In this document: positions 24,110 to 33,625 of the stretch, in pieces
Layout of the letters: each line of letters opens with the position of its first letter
Position numbering within the stretch: position 1 is the first letter of the stretch
Assembly: GCA_041394705.1 (NCBI GenBank)
Contig: JAWKHS010000015.1
Location: forward strand, 1-64,000
Length of the DNA stretch: 64,000 nt
Reading direction: 5' to 3'
From: Vicinamibacterales bacterium
GTDB taxonomy: Bacteria; Acidobacteriota; Vicinamibacteria; Vicinamibacterales; UBA2999
Position numbers and translations under genes: made by a program
Notes under the pieces: model-generated
The model's database searches: none
Told to the model about the DNA's origin: nothing
What the model saw: only the letters and a program-made list of their open reading frames with translations

Positions 24110-25243
24110 ATGGGCGAACGACGAGCGACGAGCACCTCCACGACGGCGCACATCCCCGGAGTGACGGCGGCCATCGCCGTCATGCTGCTGGGGTTCGGCG
24201 CCGCCGATGTCCTCGGACGCGCGTTCCTCGCGGCTCGCGGCCTGTCGGGCGCCAGCCCGATCTCGGGCGTGCCGGTCGCGATCGTGCTCGGCCTGCTCCT
24301 GCGTAACCTGCTGCCGCTGCCAGGGGCGCTCGGTCCCGGGCTGGCCTTCTGCACGACCGCGCTGCTCCGGCTCGGCATCATCTTCGTGGGCATCAAGCTC
24401 AGCGTCGTGGAGACCGCGCGTCTCGGCCTGGCTGGCGTGCCCGTCGTGGTGGCGGCCATCACCACCGGGCTCGTCTTCGTCACGTGGTTCAACCGCCGCC
24501 TGGGGCTGCCCCCGCGCCTCGGCGCGCTCATCGCGGCCGGTACCAGCATCTGTGGCGTGACGGCCATCGTCTCGACGGCGCCCGCCATCGATGCCGACGA
24601 GCGCGAGGTCGCCTACGCCGTGGCGAACATCGTCGCGTTCGGTCTCTTCGGCATGCTCGTCTATCCCTACCTGGCCCACGCGCTCCTCGGGAGTTCGGCC
24701 GCCATCGGCCTCTTCCTGGGCACGGCCGTCCACGACACCTCGCAGGTCGTCGGCGCTGCCCTGACCTACCGCCAGATCTACGCGGACGACACGGTGTTGC
24801 GCGTCGCCACGGTGACAAAGCTCACCCGCAACCTGTTCCTGGCCGGTGTCATCCCGGTGCTGACCTGGATGCACGCCAGGACCGGGGCCGCCGCCGGCCG
24901 GGGCCGGCCGCGGCTGAAAGCGCTCGTCCCGACCTTCGTGATCGGGTTCGTCGCAATGGCGGCCGTGCGCTCGGTGGCCGACGCGATGCTCGGCGCCGGC
25001 CAGCTCGCCCTCGGCGTCTGGGACGGCCAGTCGTGGGCCGCGGTCACTTCGTTCATCGGCGACACGGCCGGAGCCCGCTGGCTGCTGGGCACGGCGATGG
25101 CGGCCGTCGGCCTCAACACGAACGTGGCGGTCTTCCGCGGCGTCGGCCTCAAGCCGTTCGCGGTGGGCCTGGCCGGTGCGCTCGCCGTCGGCGTGGTCGG
25201 CTTCGTGATGGCCTCCATCCTGGGCGCCTACGTCCAGTTCTGA
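24110..25243 (+). CDS. Putative sulfate exporter family protein (YeiH/UPF0324)
   Basis: A 377-residue integral membrane protein with about ten helices of the PSE (YeiH) family. Typical pieces are GVPVAIVLGLLLRNLLPLPG, LRLGIIFVGIKLS, GTSICGVTAIVSTAPAI and GTAVHDTSQVVGAA, TVTKLTRNLFLAGVIPVL. Physiological substrate is uncertain (sulfate, sulfite or an organosulfonate breakdown product). It follows the NicO-like gene closely, so the two may form a small transport operon. Confidence 0.9.
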   Translation: MGERRATSTSTTAHIPGVTAAIAVMLLGFGAADVLGRAFLAARGLSGASPISGVPVAIVLGLLLRNLLPLPGALGPGLAFCTTALLRLGIIFVGIKLSVVETARLGLAGVPVVVAAITTGLVFVTWFNRRLGLPPRLGALIAAGTSICGVTAIVSTAPAIDADEREVAYAVANIVAFGLFGMLVYPYLAHALLGSSAAIGLFLGTAVHDTSQVVGAALTYRQIYADDTVLRVATVTKLTRNLFLAGVIPVLTWMHARTGAAAGRGRPRLKALVPTFVIGFVAMAAVRSVADAMLGAGQLALGVWDGQSWAAVTSFIGDTAGARWLLGTAMAAVGLNTNVAVFRGVGLKPFAVGLAGALAVGVVGFVMASILGAYVQF

Positions 25244-25293
25244 GGGGCCCGCGCGGCCGGCCGCCGTCGTGTTCCGACGCCCCACCGTCTGGC

Positions 25294-25322
25294 TTGACCG
25301 GCACCGCGGCCGCAACGAGAAT
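25294..25322 (+). promoter_or_regulatory. Sigma-70-type promoter for the BNR-repeat protein
   Basis: TTGACC (25294-25299) and GAGAAT (25317-25322) are spaced by 17 bp, about 50 bp before the ATG at 25371. An AGGAG ribosome site follows just upstream of the start. Confidence 0.55.
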
Positions 25323-25370
25323 GGCTGACCGCTCGGGACTCGCACCCGGGCCCTTTCGCAGGAGCGATGC

Positions 25371-28271
25371 ATGCGCTACCGGCTGATGTTCGGCACGCTG
25401 ACCCTGGTTCTGGCGGCCTTGATTGCGCCACTGAGCACCATTCGGCCGTTCGTCGATCACGACGACGACGAGTTCGAACACGAGGAAATCGGCGGCGAGG
25501 AGCTGCCGTCGGCCCTCACCAAGAAGCTGGCGGCGATGGCGACGTTCACGCCTGGCGCCGCGACCGTGCTCGAGGAAGGTGCCGGCGGCACCGGCGCGCA
25601 GGACTGGCTGGAGCACGCCACGCCCGGCACCGACATCCCGTACTCCGCCTTCGCGGGGGCGCGCGGCGCCTGGCTCAATCTGAAGGCCCGGCCGGCCGTG
25701 GGCGGCGGCGCCTGGACGCCGCTCGGCCCGGTGTACGGCAAGGGCGCGGACAACCAGTTCCGTGACCGCTCGGTCTACAACGCGGGCACCGGCAACTTCA
25801 GCGGGCGCACGATCGCAGGCGTCATCGACCCGAACTGCTCGGCGGGTGACTGTCGCCTGTGGCTGGCCAACGCCAACGGCGGCGTCTGGATGACGGGGGA
25901 CGCGCTGGCGGCGGAGCCGGCGTGGGAGTTCGTGTCGCAGACCTTCGAGCACAACAACGTCGCGGCGCTCGAGCTGGACCCGAACGACCCGTCGGCGAAC
26001 ACGATCTGGGCCGGCACCGGTGAGCCGAACGCGTGCGGCAGCGGCTGCACGGCTGGCGTGGGCCTCTACCGGACCACCAACGGCGGCAAGTCGTGGCAGG
26101 GACCAATCGGCACGTCGGCGTTCGCCGGCCGCGCCGTCGGCTCCATCGCCGTGCAGCCGGGCAATCCCAACGTGGTCTTCGCCGCGTCTGGCCGGGGCGT
26201 CCTGGGCGTCTCGAACACCTGCTGCGGCGGCGTGGACGCCCTCATTCCCGGGGCCCCGCACTTCGGGCTCTACCGCTCGCTCGACGGCGGCAGGAACTGG
26301 ACGATCGTCAGCCAGGGCGCGGCGAACCTCTGCACGTCGTCGACGCCGGACCAGGTCGCGCTGAACCAGACGGCCTGCTCGCCGCGCGGCGCCCGCCGCG
26401 TGATGTTCGATCCGGTGGACCCGAACACCGTCTATGTCTCGTTCCTGTCGCGCGGCATCTGGCGCTCGCGCGATCTGGGCAACACGTGGGAGCAGATCCT
26501 GCCGCTCCTCGGCGCCGGCACGGCCGAGCGCGCCGAGTTCGACGTCGTGCAGCTCGGCGGCGACACCCGCATGTACGCGGGCATCGGCGGCGGGGGCCTC
26601 ACCGCGCAGTTCCGGCGCAACGACGCCGTCCGCGTCGCGTCCGCCGCGGCCGTCCAGGCCTCGTGGATCACGCTCTCGAGCACGAGCCTCGCGAACCCCG
26701 CGGGTTTCTCGAGCGTGGCGTACTGCGACGGCCAGTGCTCGTACGACAACTACGTGATCGTCCCCCCTGGCGCCGGGGCCGACACGGTCTACATCGGCGG
26801 GTCCTACCAGTACAACGAGAACAACTTCGTGTCCGGCCGGTCCAACGGCCGCGGCATCCTGCTCTCGACCAACGCCGGCATCTCCTTCACCGACATGAGC
26901 GAGGATGCCTCCGACGACTTCTATCCCGTCCAGGCGCATCCCGATCACCACTTCATGGTCACGAACCCGTCCAACTGGCGGCAGTTCTTCGACCTGGGGG
27001 ACGGCGGGGTCATCCGCTCGAACGGTGCGTTCGTGGACGACTCGGCCGACTGCTCGGCGGTGAAGCTCATCACGAACGCCCAGCGCCTGGCCCTGTGCCA
27101 GATGGTGCTCGCGCGGATTCCCGAGCGGCTGGAGCCCATCAACAAGGGCCTGCGGACCCTGCACTTCTACCAGCTCGAATACAACAAGGCGAATCCCGAC
27201 ATCATCGCCGGCGGCACCCAGGACAACGGCTCGTGGGAGACGCTGGGCGGCGACACGTGGCTGAACACCAACATCGCCGACGGCGGCCACAACGCGTTCG
27301 ACGCCCTCGGCGGCAACCCGGACTTCCGCATGACGGCCTGGCAGCAGGGCCAGATCGAGGTCAGCTTCACGCCGCAGAACCAGACCGATGTGACCTGGGT
27401 GTCCGACACGATGTTCGTCTTCTATGGCGGCGAGCAGGTGCCGTTCGTCGGCAACGCCATCACGGACCCGGTCGTGCCGGGCCGCCTGTGGCACGGCCGC
27501 GAGCACGTGTTCCGCGCCGGCAACAACGGGCTCAACTCCGCCTTCCCGCGCGCGGACGTGCTCAACGCCTGCAACGTGTGGACCGGCAGCGGCGACATCG
27601 ACGGCAACGGCGTCTACGAGCCGACCATCGACATCTGCGACGACTTCAAGCCGCTTGGCGATCCGGGCACCGACGGCCGGCTGACCGCCCCCGTGTGGGG
27701 TGACCGGGCCGGCGGCTTCGTCTCCGTGGTCGAGCGCGGCAGGAGCGACACGTCCACGCTGTGGGTGGCGACCAGCCTCGGCCGCGTGTTCGTGTCGACC
27801 AACGCCGACGACGCGGCTCCCGTGAACGTCCAGTTCACGCGCCTCGACTCCCAGTCCGCGGCCGCGCCGCCGCGGTACCCCACGTCGATCTTCGTCGATC
27901 CGGCCAACGCCAACCACGCGTGGATCACCTACAGCGGCTTCAACGCGAAGACGCCCGCCACGCCGGGTCACGTGTTCGAGGTGACGTACGACCCGGGCAC
28001 CGGCGCGGTGACGTTCGCCAACCTCGACGGGCAGAAGAACAACGGCTTCGGCGACATCCCGGCCACCTCCGTCGTCGTGACCAGCAAGGGCACGCTGTAT
28101 GTCGGCACCGACTTCGGCGTGGTGCAGAAGCAGAAGAACTCGCCCGTGTGGCACCTGCCGGCGGCCGGGCTGCCCAATGTGACCGTCGCGGACCTGGTGC
28201 TCGTGCCCGAGCGCGGCGTCCTCTACGCCGGCACCCACGGTCAGGGTGTCTGGCAGCTCAAGGTGCACTGA
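25371..28271 (+). CDS. Large secreted BNR/sortilin-type beta-propeller protein
   Basis: A 966-residue exported protein. After a signal peptide (about residues 1-24) and an acidic patch (DHDDDEFEHEE) come many BNR/sortilin-like blades with the usual SxDxGxTW-type turns: YRTTNGGKSWQGP, YRSLDGGRNWTIVS, WRSRDLGNTWEQI and LSTNAGISFTDMS. NPDIIAGGTQDNGSWE and VPERGVLYAGTHGQGVWQL resemble proteins annotated as glycosyl-hydrolase BNR or VPS10 families. No catalytic site could be placed, so it may bind rather than cleave glycans. Ser/Asn/Gly-rich with several Cys pairs, suiting an extracellular location. Confidence 0.8.
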   Translation: MRYRLMFGTLTLVLAALIAPLSTIRPFVDHDDDEFEHEEIGGEELPSALTKKLAAMATFTPGAATVLEEGAGGTGAQDWLEHATPGTDIPYSAFAGARGAWLNLKARPAVGGGAWTPLGPVYGKGADNQFRDRSVYNAGTGNFSGRTIAGVIDPNCSAGDCRLWLANANGGVWMTGDALAAEPAWEFVSQTFEHNNVAALELDPNDPSANTIWAGTGEPNACGSGCTAGVGLYRTTNGGKSWQGPIGTSAFAGRAVGSIAVQPGNPNVVFAASGRGVLGVSNTCCGGVDALIPGAPHFGLYRSLDGGRNWTIVSQGAANLCTSSTPDQVALNQTACSPRGARRVMFDPVDPNTVYVSFLSRGIWRSRDLGNTWEQILPLLGAGTAERAEFDVVQLGGDTRMYAGIGGGGLTAQFRRNDAVRVASAAAVQASWITLSSTSLANPAGFSSVAYCDGQCSYDNYVIVPPGAGADTVYIGGSYQYNENNFVSGRSNGRGILLSTNAGISFTDMSEDASDDFYPVQAHPDHHFMVTNPSNWRQFFDLGDGGVIRSNGAFVDDSADCSAVKLITNAQRLALCQMVLARIPERLEPINKGLRTLHFYQLEYNKANPDIIAGGTQDNGSWETLGGDTWLNTNIADGGHNAFDALGGNPDFRMTAWQQGQIEVSFTPQNQTDVTWVSDTMFVFYGGEQVPFVGNAITDPVVPGRLWHGREHVFRAGNNGLNSAFPRADVLNACNVWTGSGDIDGNGVYEPTIDICDDFKPLGDPGTDGRLTAPVWGDRAGGFVSVVERGRSDTSTLWVATSLGRVFVSTNADDAAPVNVQFTRLDSQSAAAPPRYPTSIFVDPANANHAWITYSGFNAKTPATPGHVFEVTYDPGTGAVTFANLDGQKNNGFGDIPATSVVVTSKGTLYVGTDFGVVQKQKNSPVWHLPAAGLPNVTVADLVLVPERGVLYAGTHGQGVWQLKVH

Positions 28272-28294
28272 GCCGCCACTGTCGTCGACCCGTG

Positions 28295-28327
28295 CGGGCC
28301 GCTTCGTCCTCGCGACGGAGCGGCCCG
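28295..28327. terminator. Bidirectional terminator-like hairpin after the BNR protein
   Basis: A near-perfect 14-bp stem (one G-T pair) with loop CTCGC: CGGGCCGCTTCGTC pairs with GACGGAGCGGCCCG. It fills the 82-bp gap between converging genes; only a short TCGTCGTTC run follows. Confidence 0.65.
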
Positions 28328-28353
28328 TCGTCGTTCAGGGAGCGGAGACGGCG

Positions 28354-29895
28354 TCAGTCCCGCGGCAGGGCGACGAGCGCCTGGAGGAGTGCGTCCACCC
28401 CCGCGTCGATCTCGGAGGCTCGAACGTCGAAGCCGTTCGCCAGGAACGCGAACACGAGCGGCTCTCCCGCCAGCGAGTCGACGTAGCCGGCCAGGGACCG
28501 GACGTTCGACATCGACCCCGTCTTGGCCCTGACGCGACCGGCGGCCGGGGTGCCAGCCAGGCGGCGTTGCAGGGTGCCGGGTCCGCCTGCGAACGGCAGG
28601 GCCTCCATCAGCGGCCCGCGCAGCGTCGGGCTGTGCCAGGCGCCCGCCAGCGTCGCGACGAGGGCATCCGCCGACAGGTAGTCGTTCCGGGACAAGCCCG
28701 ATCCGTCGCGGGTGAGGAAGGTGCCGCGCGGGACGCCGAGCGCCTCGAGCGTCGAGCGCAGGACGTCCAGGCCGTCCGCGGCCGTGGCTGGCGGCGTCTG
28801 ATCGAGCGCCACGACCAGCGTCTCCGCGTAGACGTTGATGCTCCAGGCCAGCATGGCCGCCGCGATGTCGGACAGCGGCGCCGACTGATCGACGAGGAGC
28901 GTCGTCCCGTCAGACGCCCGCGGCGGATCGCTGGCTTCGTCCACGTCGATGCCCGCCCCGCTCACCTCGATGCCGTGGCGCAGCAGCGCCTGTCGGAGCT
29001 GGCCGGCGAAGAACTGGGTGGGATTCGGCACCGCGACGGTGGTGGACATCGGGGCGCCGTCGAGTGGCACCTGTCCACGGATCTCCAGGAGGCGGGTCCC
29101 TGGCTGCCGCACGGCGCTGAGTGACGCCGGTGCGCCTACGGCCGCCGTCGTGGCCTGGAGGTCCACGAGGAGCCCATGCTCCGCCGGCGACAGGTAGAAC
29201 ACCGGCGGCGCACCGGGGGTGACGCCAGGGCCCATCGTCAGGCGCACGACGTTCTCGTTGTACTGGAGCGCGCCGTACGGGGCGCCGTAGTCTTCCACGA
29301 GGTCGTCCCACGCCCAGCCGATGCCCCAGCCGATCGGCTCCACGAGCCGGTCGTCCCCGATGACGTGGCCGGCGATGCGGCGGATGCCCTGCGCGCGGAG
29401 CGCCGCGGCCCAGGCGTCGAGCACGTCGACGCGGGAGGGGTGCCTGGCGTTGATCGTCGGATCGCCGGTGCCGACCACCAGCAGATCCCCGTCCAGGACG
29501 CCGTCGACGACTGGCCCGAGGGCGACCAGGCGTGTCTCGAATCGGTAGTTCCACCCCAGGCGCTGGGCCGCGGCCACGGCCGTCAGCACCTTCATGGTGG
29601 ACGCCGGCACGAGCCACGTCTGGCCGTTGCGGCGGTACAGCGTCTCGCCAGTCGCCAACGACTGGACGACCAGACCCACGGACGCCCTGGCGAAGGCCGG
29701 GGACGCCAGCACCCCGTCGATGGCGCGCGCCAGGACCGGACCGCGCCCCTCGCCGTGGCCGGTCGTGGGCGGCGCGGCGGTGTCGGACGCCGGGGCCGTG
29801 GACCCGGCGGGCGCCGGCGGGCGGGCCGTGGCGCAGCCGGCTCCGAACGAAACGGCGACTCCGAGCGCGACGGCGCGGAGCCGCCGCGGGATCAT
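28354..29895 (-). CDS. dacB: D-alanyl-D-alanine carboxypeptidase/endopeptidase (S13, PBP4-like)
   Basis: A 513-residue penicillin-binding protein of family S13 that trims or cuts peptidoglycan cross-links in the periplasm. Active-site motifs: STMK (in PASTMKVLTA, about residue 103), SIN (in LAWSINVYAE) and KTG (in VRAKTGSMSN). The N-terminus has a lipobox, FGAGC, so it is probably a lipoprotein. A domain insertion between SxxK and SxN, typical of PBP4, carries GDPTIN and GHVIGDDRLV. The ATG overlaps the upstream DUF4340 stop. Confidence 0.93.
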   Translation of the reverse strand: MIPRRLRAVALGVAVSFGAGCATARPPAPAGSTAPASDTAAPPTTGHGEGRGPVLARAIDGVLASPAFARASVGLVVQSLATGETLYRRNGQTWLVPASTMKVLTAVAAAQRLGWNYRFETRLVALGPVVDGVLDGDLLVVGTGDPTINARHPSRVDVLDAWAAALRAQGIRRIAGHVIGDDRLVEPIGWGIGWAWDDLVEDYGAPYGALQYNENVVRLTMGPGVTPGAPPVFYLSPAEHGLLVDLQATTAAVGAPASLSAVRQPGTRLLEIRGQVPLDGAPMSTTVAVPNPTQFFAGQLRQALLRHGIEVSGAGIDVDEASDPPRASDGTTLLVDQSAPLSDIAAAMLAWSINVYAETLVVALDQTPPATAADGLDVLRSTLEALGVPRGTFLTRDGSGLSRNDYLSADALVATLAGAWHSPTLRGPLMEALPFAGGPGTLQRRLAGTPAAGRVRAKTGSMSNVRSLAGYVDSLAGEPLVFAFLANGFDVRASEIDAGVDALLQALVALPRD

Positions 29896-31268
29896 GGCTT
29901 CTTCTCGGGCGTGGCTGCCGCGCCGGCCGCGGTCGGCGGCGGCGTGGGCGCCGGCGGCGCGAGCACGTCGTCGATCGCTTTCGTCACTTCCTCGATCGCG
30001 GGCGCCGTGAGCCGCATGGCGCCGGTCTCGTCCGGCCGGCTGCCGAAGTGGTCGGTGCCGGCGCGTCCGATGCTGGCCTCCTCCTTCTTGTCCTCGTCGA
30101 ACTCGACGCTGACCTTCAGGATGGGCGTGGCGGCGGCCGGCGCCGCGCTCACGAAGCCGTCGGCCCGCAGGTTCGACAGCTTGGCGAGCATGTCTTCCAT
30201 CTTCGAGGGGTCGGCATCGCGCGTGGAGCCGCCGGCGGTCAGCGTCCACTTGTCGGGCGTGTTCTCGGCGCCCTTCTCCTTCTTCAGCGTGATGGTCTCG
30301 GCGCCGCGCGTCAGCACGAGCTGGCGGGCCGAGAACGCCCGAAAGTCGAAGAGCTCCTGCTTGCGGTAGTCGTCCGCGCCCTTGGCCGCGTCACCCGCGA
30401 GCGTGTTGTCGACCGTGAACACCAGCGGCCGCGAGAGGTCGCGCGCGTAGGTCTTGCCGTCGGCCTCGGCGCCCACGGCCAGCGTCGCGCTGCTGGAACC
30501 CGTCTTCACGACGACGGTCGAGACGGGCGTGTCGAGCCCGTACTTCTCGAGGTCGTCGGCGCTCGTCGCCTCGATGCCCGACATGGTGGCCGTGGAGAGG
30601 CGCGTGAGCAGACCCTCGATCGCGCCGTAGTCGCCGCGGGCCGTCGACGGTGCGGTCACGCGCCAGTCCGAGTTCGACCGCGTCAGCACCGTCGTGCCCT
30701 TCGCGTTGGTGATCTCGAGGCCGTCGGCCTTGTCGCGCTCGAAGTGCAGGACGCGCCGGTCGCGGAGCTCGAAGGTGGACCGGGAGAGGTTCGTCTCGAC
30801 GAAGGTGGACACCAGGACCACCCGCCCGCCGTCATCCTTCACCGCGTAGAGGTCGCTGCCGGTCGGCGTCTGGTCGCCCAGGCGGATCCGACCCGTGACG
30901 CCGCCCTTGGCGGTGAAGGTGATGTCGGCCTTGGGCGACGAGAGCCCGTACTGCGCCAGGTCCGTGGCCTTCGGATCCACTTCGCGGTTGATCTCCAGCC
31001 CGGTGAGACTCCCCAGCAGCGACGTCACGTCGCTCTGGTCGGCGTCGGTGGCCACCGGCTCCACCAGGCGCCACGTGCCGTCGGTCTTCTTCAGCACCGT
31101 GGTGTCGCCCTTGGCCACGACCCGCAGCTCCTCCACGTCATCGGCGGCGACGGTGAAGAGCTTCTCCTTGGCCTCCGTGTCCGGACGGCCCGAGTCGACG
31201 AAGTAGATGTAGGCGCCGAGCCCGGCGGCCACGGCGACGAGCCCGATCGTGGACCACAGTCCGCGCAT
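29892..31268 (-). CDS. DUF4340 protein, ABC-transporter-associated
   Basis: A 458-residue protein with one N-terminal membrane helix (about residues 6-24) and a repeated DUF4340 region outside the membrane (VEELRVVAKGDTTVLKKTDG, LEINREVDPKATDLAQYGL, EKYGLDTPVSTVVV). DUF4340 genes commonly follow GldA/F/G-type ABC exporter genes, as here: it starts 3 bp after the GldG-like gene and overlaps dacB. Role unknown; a periplasmic or surface partner of the exporter is the best guess. Its C-terminus is a Pro/Ala tail. Confidence 0.87.
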   Translation of the reverse strand: MRGLWSTIGLVAVAAGLGAYIYFVDSGRPDTEAKEKLFTVAADDVEELRVVAKGDTTVLKKTDGTWRLVEPVATDADQSDVTSLLGSLTGLEINREVDPKATDLAQYGLSSPKADITFTAKGGVTGRIRLGDQTPTGSDLYAVKDDGGRVVLVSTFVETNLSRSTFELRDRRVLHFERDKADGLEITNAKGTTVLTRSNSDWRVTAPSTARGDYGAIEGLLTRLSTATMSGIEATSADDLEKYGLDTPVSTVVVKTGSSSATLAVGAEADGKTYARDLSRPLVFTVDNTLAGDAAKGADDYRKQELFDFRAFSARQLVLTRGAETITLKKEKGAENTPDKWTLTAGGSTRDADPSKMEDMLAKLSNLRADGFVSAAPAAATPILKVSVEFDEDKKEEASIGRAGTDHFGSRPDETGAMRLTAPAIEEVTKAIDDVLAPPAPTPPPTAAGAAATPEKKP

Positions 31269-31271
31269 GGC

Positions 31272-32861
31272 CTACCGCCTCCGCCACCAGGTGTAGATGC
31301 CGAGCCCGAACACCGTCGCCGGGATGAGGAAGATCGACAGGATCATCATCCGGTTCAGTTGATCCGCCGTCATCGTGAGTCGCCGGTCCTCGGGCGACCG
31401 CGCCCGGACCGCGATGAGCCCTTCCTGCTGCGACAGCCAGCCGAGCGAGTTCATGAAGAGGTCGCGGTTGCCCTGGATGCCGAGGCCGTAGTTGGCGGCG
31501 AAGTCCGAGTCGCCGTACACCACCACTCGCGTCTCGGGCTTCGGCGGCTCGGGCGTGTCGGTGGGAACGGGCGCGGGCGGCGTCGCCGGCTGGCCGGGCA
31601 GGGGCGCCGAGACCGCGGCCGCGAGCACGATGGGTCCCTGGCGATCGCCCTTGCTCTCGTCCAGCGAGACCTCCGTGCCCGACGACAGGCTCGCGACGTC
31701 CTTCTCGGCCCAGCTGCGCGGGCTGGTCTCGACGAACGCCTGCGCGGTGTGCCCGTCCGCGGGCGTCGTCGTGAGCGAGCGGGCCAGCGGGAAGGCCGTC
31801 ATCAGGTTGAAGCGGTCCGTGATGGCGTGGGTCGGATAGCTGGCGGCCACCGGCACGGTGGGGCCCGCGCCGAAGATCTGCCCCACGCCCGAGGCGTCGA
31901 CCACGACGTCGTCGCCCACCTCGATGCCCCAGGTCTTGAGGAAGCCCGTCAGGTTCGGCAGCGTCGGTGCGCCGGGCTTGTCGGGCGGATCCAGCATCAC
32001 CATCAGCTTGCCGCCCTTGTCGAGATAGGCCTTCAGGGCGTCGATCTCAGCGGGGAAGAAATCGGTCACGGGTCCGGCCACGACGACGGCCGTGGCTCCG
32101 TCGGGCACGGCCGGGGACTGCGCCAGCACGAGCTTTTCGAAGGCGTAGTTGTCGCCCTTCAGCGCATCGGCGACGCCGCTGTAGCCGAGCCGATCGGTGG
32201 CGGCCGGATCCTTCTCGCCGTGTCCCTGCGTGAAGTACACCTTGCGTTCCTCGCCGGTCGTGGCCTTGATGAACGCGTTGGTGATGTCCTGCTCGTCGAG
32301 CTGCGTGATCCGCTCGACCCGGCCCTTGTATTCGAGCACCATCGTGCCCGGCTGCGTCACGTTGGCGGCCTTCGCCAACGCCGGCTGACGGTCGATGTCC
32401 ACGTACTCGAGCGACAACTGCTTGTTCTGGTACTGGTACTCCTCGAGCCGGTCCTTGAAGCGATCGAAATTCGCCGCCTGATCGAAGACCGTGATCTTCG
32501 CCGGCGCGTCCAGGCCCTGGATGACCTTCAGCGTCTGGTCCGAGAGGCTGAAGATCTGGTTCGCCGTGAGGTCCCACCGCTTGTTCTGGCGGACGCCGAG
32601 GTAGTTGATCGCCGCGAGGATGGCCAGCATGGCGAGCACGCTCACGACCGACATCGTGCCCATCCGCGTCTGGCGGGCGTTGGCGCCGGTGGCCGACTCG
32701 CGCCACTGGGCCAGGAGGTACACCAGGATGAAGGCCAGGCCGGCCCAGGCCGCGTAGGTGCGGTACTGATCCCATTCCGGCTTGAGGAAGCGCAGCGCCA
32801 GCGCCACGACCACGAGGGCCGTGCCGATCCATCCCACGATTGCCGAGATTCGAGTCGCCAT
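31272..32861 (-). CDS. GldG-like ABC exporter auxiliary subunit
   Basis: A 529-residue protein of the GldG/ABC_transp_aux family: two N-terminal helices (about 8-25 and 36-52), a third near residue 75, a periplasmic region with KRWDLTANQIFSLSDQTLKV, VYFTQGHGEKDP, a DUF4350-like segment VVVAGPVTDFFPAEIDALKA, KLMVMLDPPDKPG and VVVYGDSDFAAN, and a C-terminal helix ending YTWWRRR. Works with the permease and ATPase encoded just upstream; it shares one base with the permease stop. The gliding name comes from Bacteroidetes and need not apply. Confidence 0.9.
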   Translation of the reverse strand: MATRISAIVGWIGTALVVVALALRFLKPEWDQYRTYAAWAGLAFILVYLLAQWRESATGANARQTRMGTMSVVSVLAMLAILAAINYLGVRQNKRWDLTANQIFSLSDQTLKVIQGLDAPAKITVFDQAANFDRFKDRLEEYQYQNKQLSLEYVDIDRQPALAKAANVTQPGTMVLEYKGRVERITQLDEQDITNAFIKATTGEERKVYFTQGHGEKDPAATDRLGYSGVADALKGDNYAFEKLVLAQSPAVPDGATAVVVAGPVTDFFPAEIDALKAYLDKGGKLMVMLDPPDKPGAPTLPNLTGFLKTWGIEVGDDVVVDASGVGQIFGAGPTVPVAASYPTHAITDRFNLMTAFPLARSLTTTPADGHTAQAFVETSPRSWAEKDVASLSSGTEVSLDESKGDRQGPIVLAAAVSAPLPGQPATPPAPVPTDTPEPPKPETRVVVYGDSDFAANYGLGIQGNRDLFMNSLGWLSQQEGLIAVRARSPEDRRLTMTADQLNRMMILSIFLIPATVFGLGIYTWWRRR

Positions 32862-33625
32862 CAGCCTCGCCACCGTTCGCTGTCCACGGACTTGGCCGTG
32901 AGGAAGAGTCCGAACACGATGAAGCTCGCGTAGTAGACGAGGTGCTTCGTGTCGATGATGCCGCGGGCGAAGTCGTCCAGGTGATCGGTGATCGACAGGT
33001 GCGACACGATCGCCTGGCCGGTCGGCCCCAGCGACTGCCCGATCCAGTTGACCACCCAGAGCAGCAGGAAGACCGCGAAGGTCACCATGCCCGCCACGAT
33101 CTGGTTCTTCGTGAGGCTCGAGATGAGGAGGCCCGCCGAGATGAAGCAGCCGCCCATCAGCAGGAGGCCCAGGTAGCCCGTCGCCACCGGCTTCCACTCC
33201 GGCTGCCCGTAGACGAACAGGAAGCCGACGTGGATGAGCGTCACCGCCAGCATCACGCCGTAGAGGGCCATCGCGCCCAGGAACTTGCCCAGGATGATCT
33301 GCATGTCCGTGAGCGGGGAGGTGAGCAGCAGCTCCATCGTGCCCGAGCGCTTCTCCTCCGCGTAGGTGCGCATCGTGATCATGGGCATGACGAACAGCAC
33401 GATGACGCTCACGTTCATGAACACGGGACCGATGAGCATCTGGTTGATGTTCATCGTCATCCCCATGCCCGGCTGGACCTGCATGCTCTGGCGGTCGAAG
33501 TACCAGAGCAGCGTGTAGAAGAAGTAGCCGTACAGGAGGGCGAAGAAGCCGATGACCACGTAGGCGATCGGCGAGGCGAAGTACGCCTGCACCTCCTTGC
33601 GCGCGATCGTCAGGATGTTACGCAT
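32861..33625 (-). CDS. ABC-2 type permease (GldF-like)
   Basis: A 254-residue ABC-2 permease with six predicted helices. The N-terminal amphipathic segment is NILTIARKEVQAYFASPIAY, and the inner loop MRTYAEEKRSGTMELLLTSP is the hallmark of this subgroup. Partner of the ATPase encoded immediately upstream (8-bp overlap, 33618-33625) and of the GldG-like protein downstream. Substrate unknown. Confidence 0.92.
   Translation of the reverse strand: MRNILTIARKEVQAYFASPIAYVVIGFFALLYGYFFYTLLWYFDRQSMQVQPGMGMTMNINQMLIGPVFMNVSVIVLFVMPMITMRTYAEEKRSGTMELLLTSPLTDMQIILGKFLGAMALYGVMLAVTLIHVGFLFVYGQPEWKPVATGYLGLLLMGGCFISAGLLISSLTKNQIVAGMVTFAVFLLLWVVNWIGQSLGPTGQAIVSHLSITDHLDDFARGIIDTKHLVYYASFIVFGLFLTAKSVDSERWRG

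Noticed and set aside
25149..28268. A long open frame (over 1000 codons) antisense to the BNR-repeat gene
   Set aside because: It mirrors codon third positions of the sense gene at high GC, has no recognisable domain, and its content is Arg/His/Asp/Gly-rich low-complexity. The sense frame has a signal peptide and propeller repeats.
29532..32933. A frame of over 1100 codons on the plus strand across the DUF4340/GldG region
   Set aside because: Antisense shadow; the minus-strand genes overlap in an ordered operon and have domain matches.
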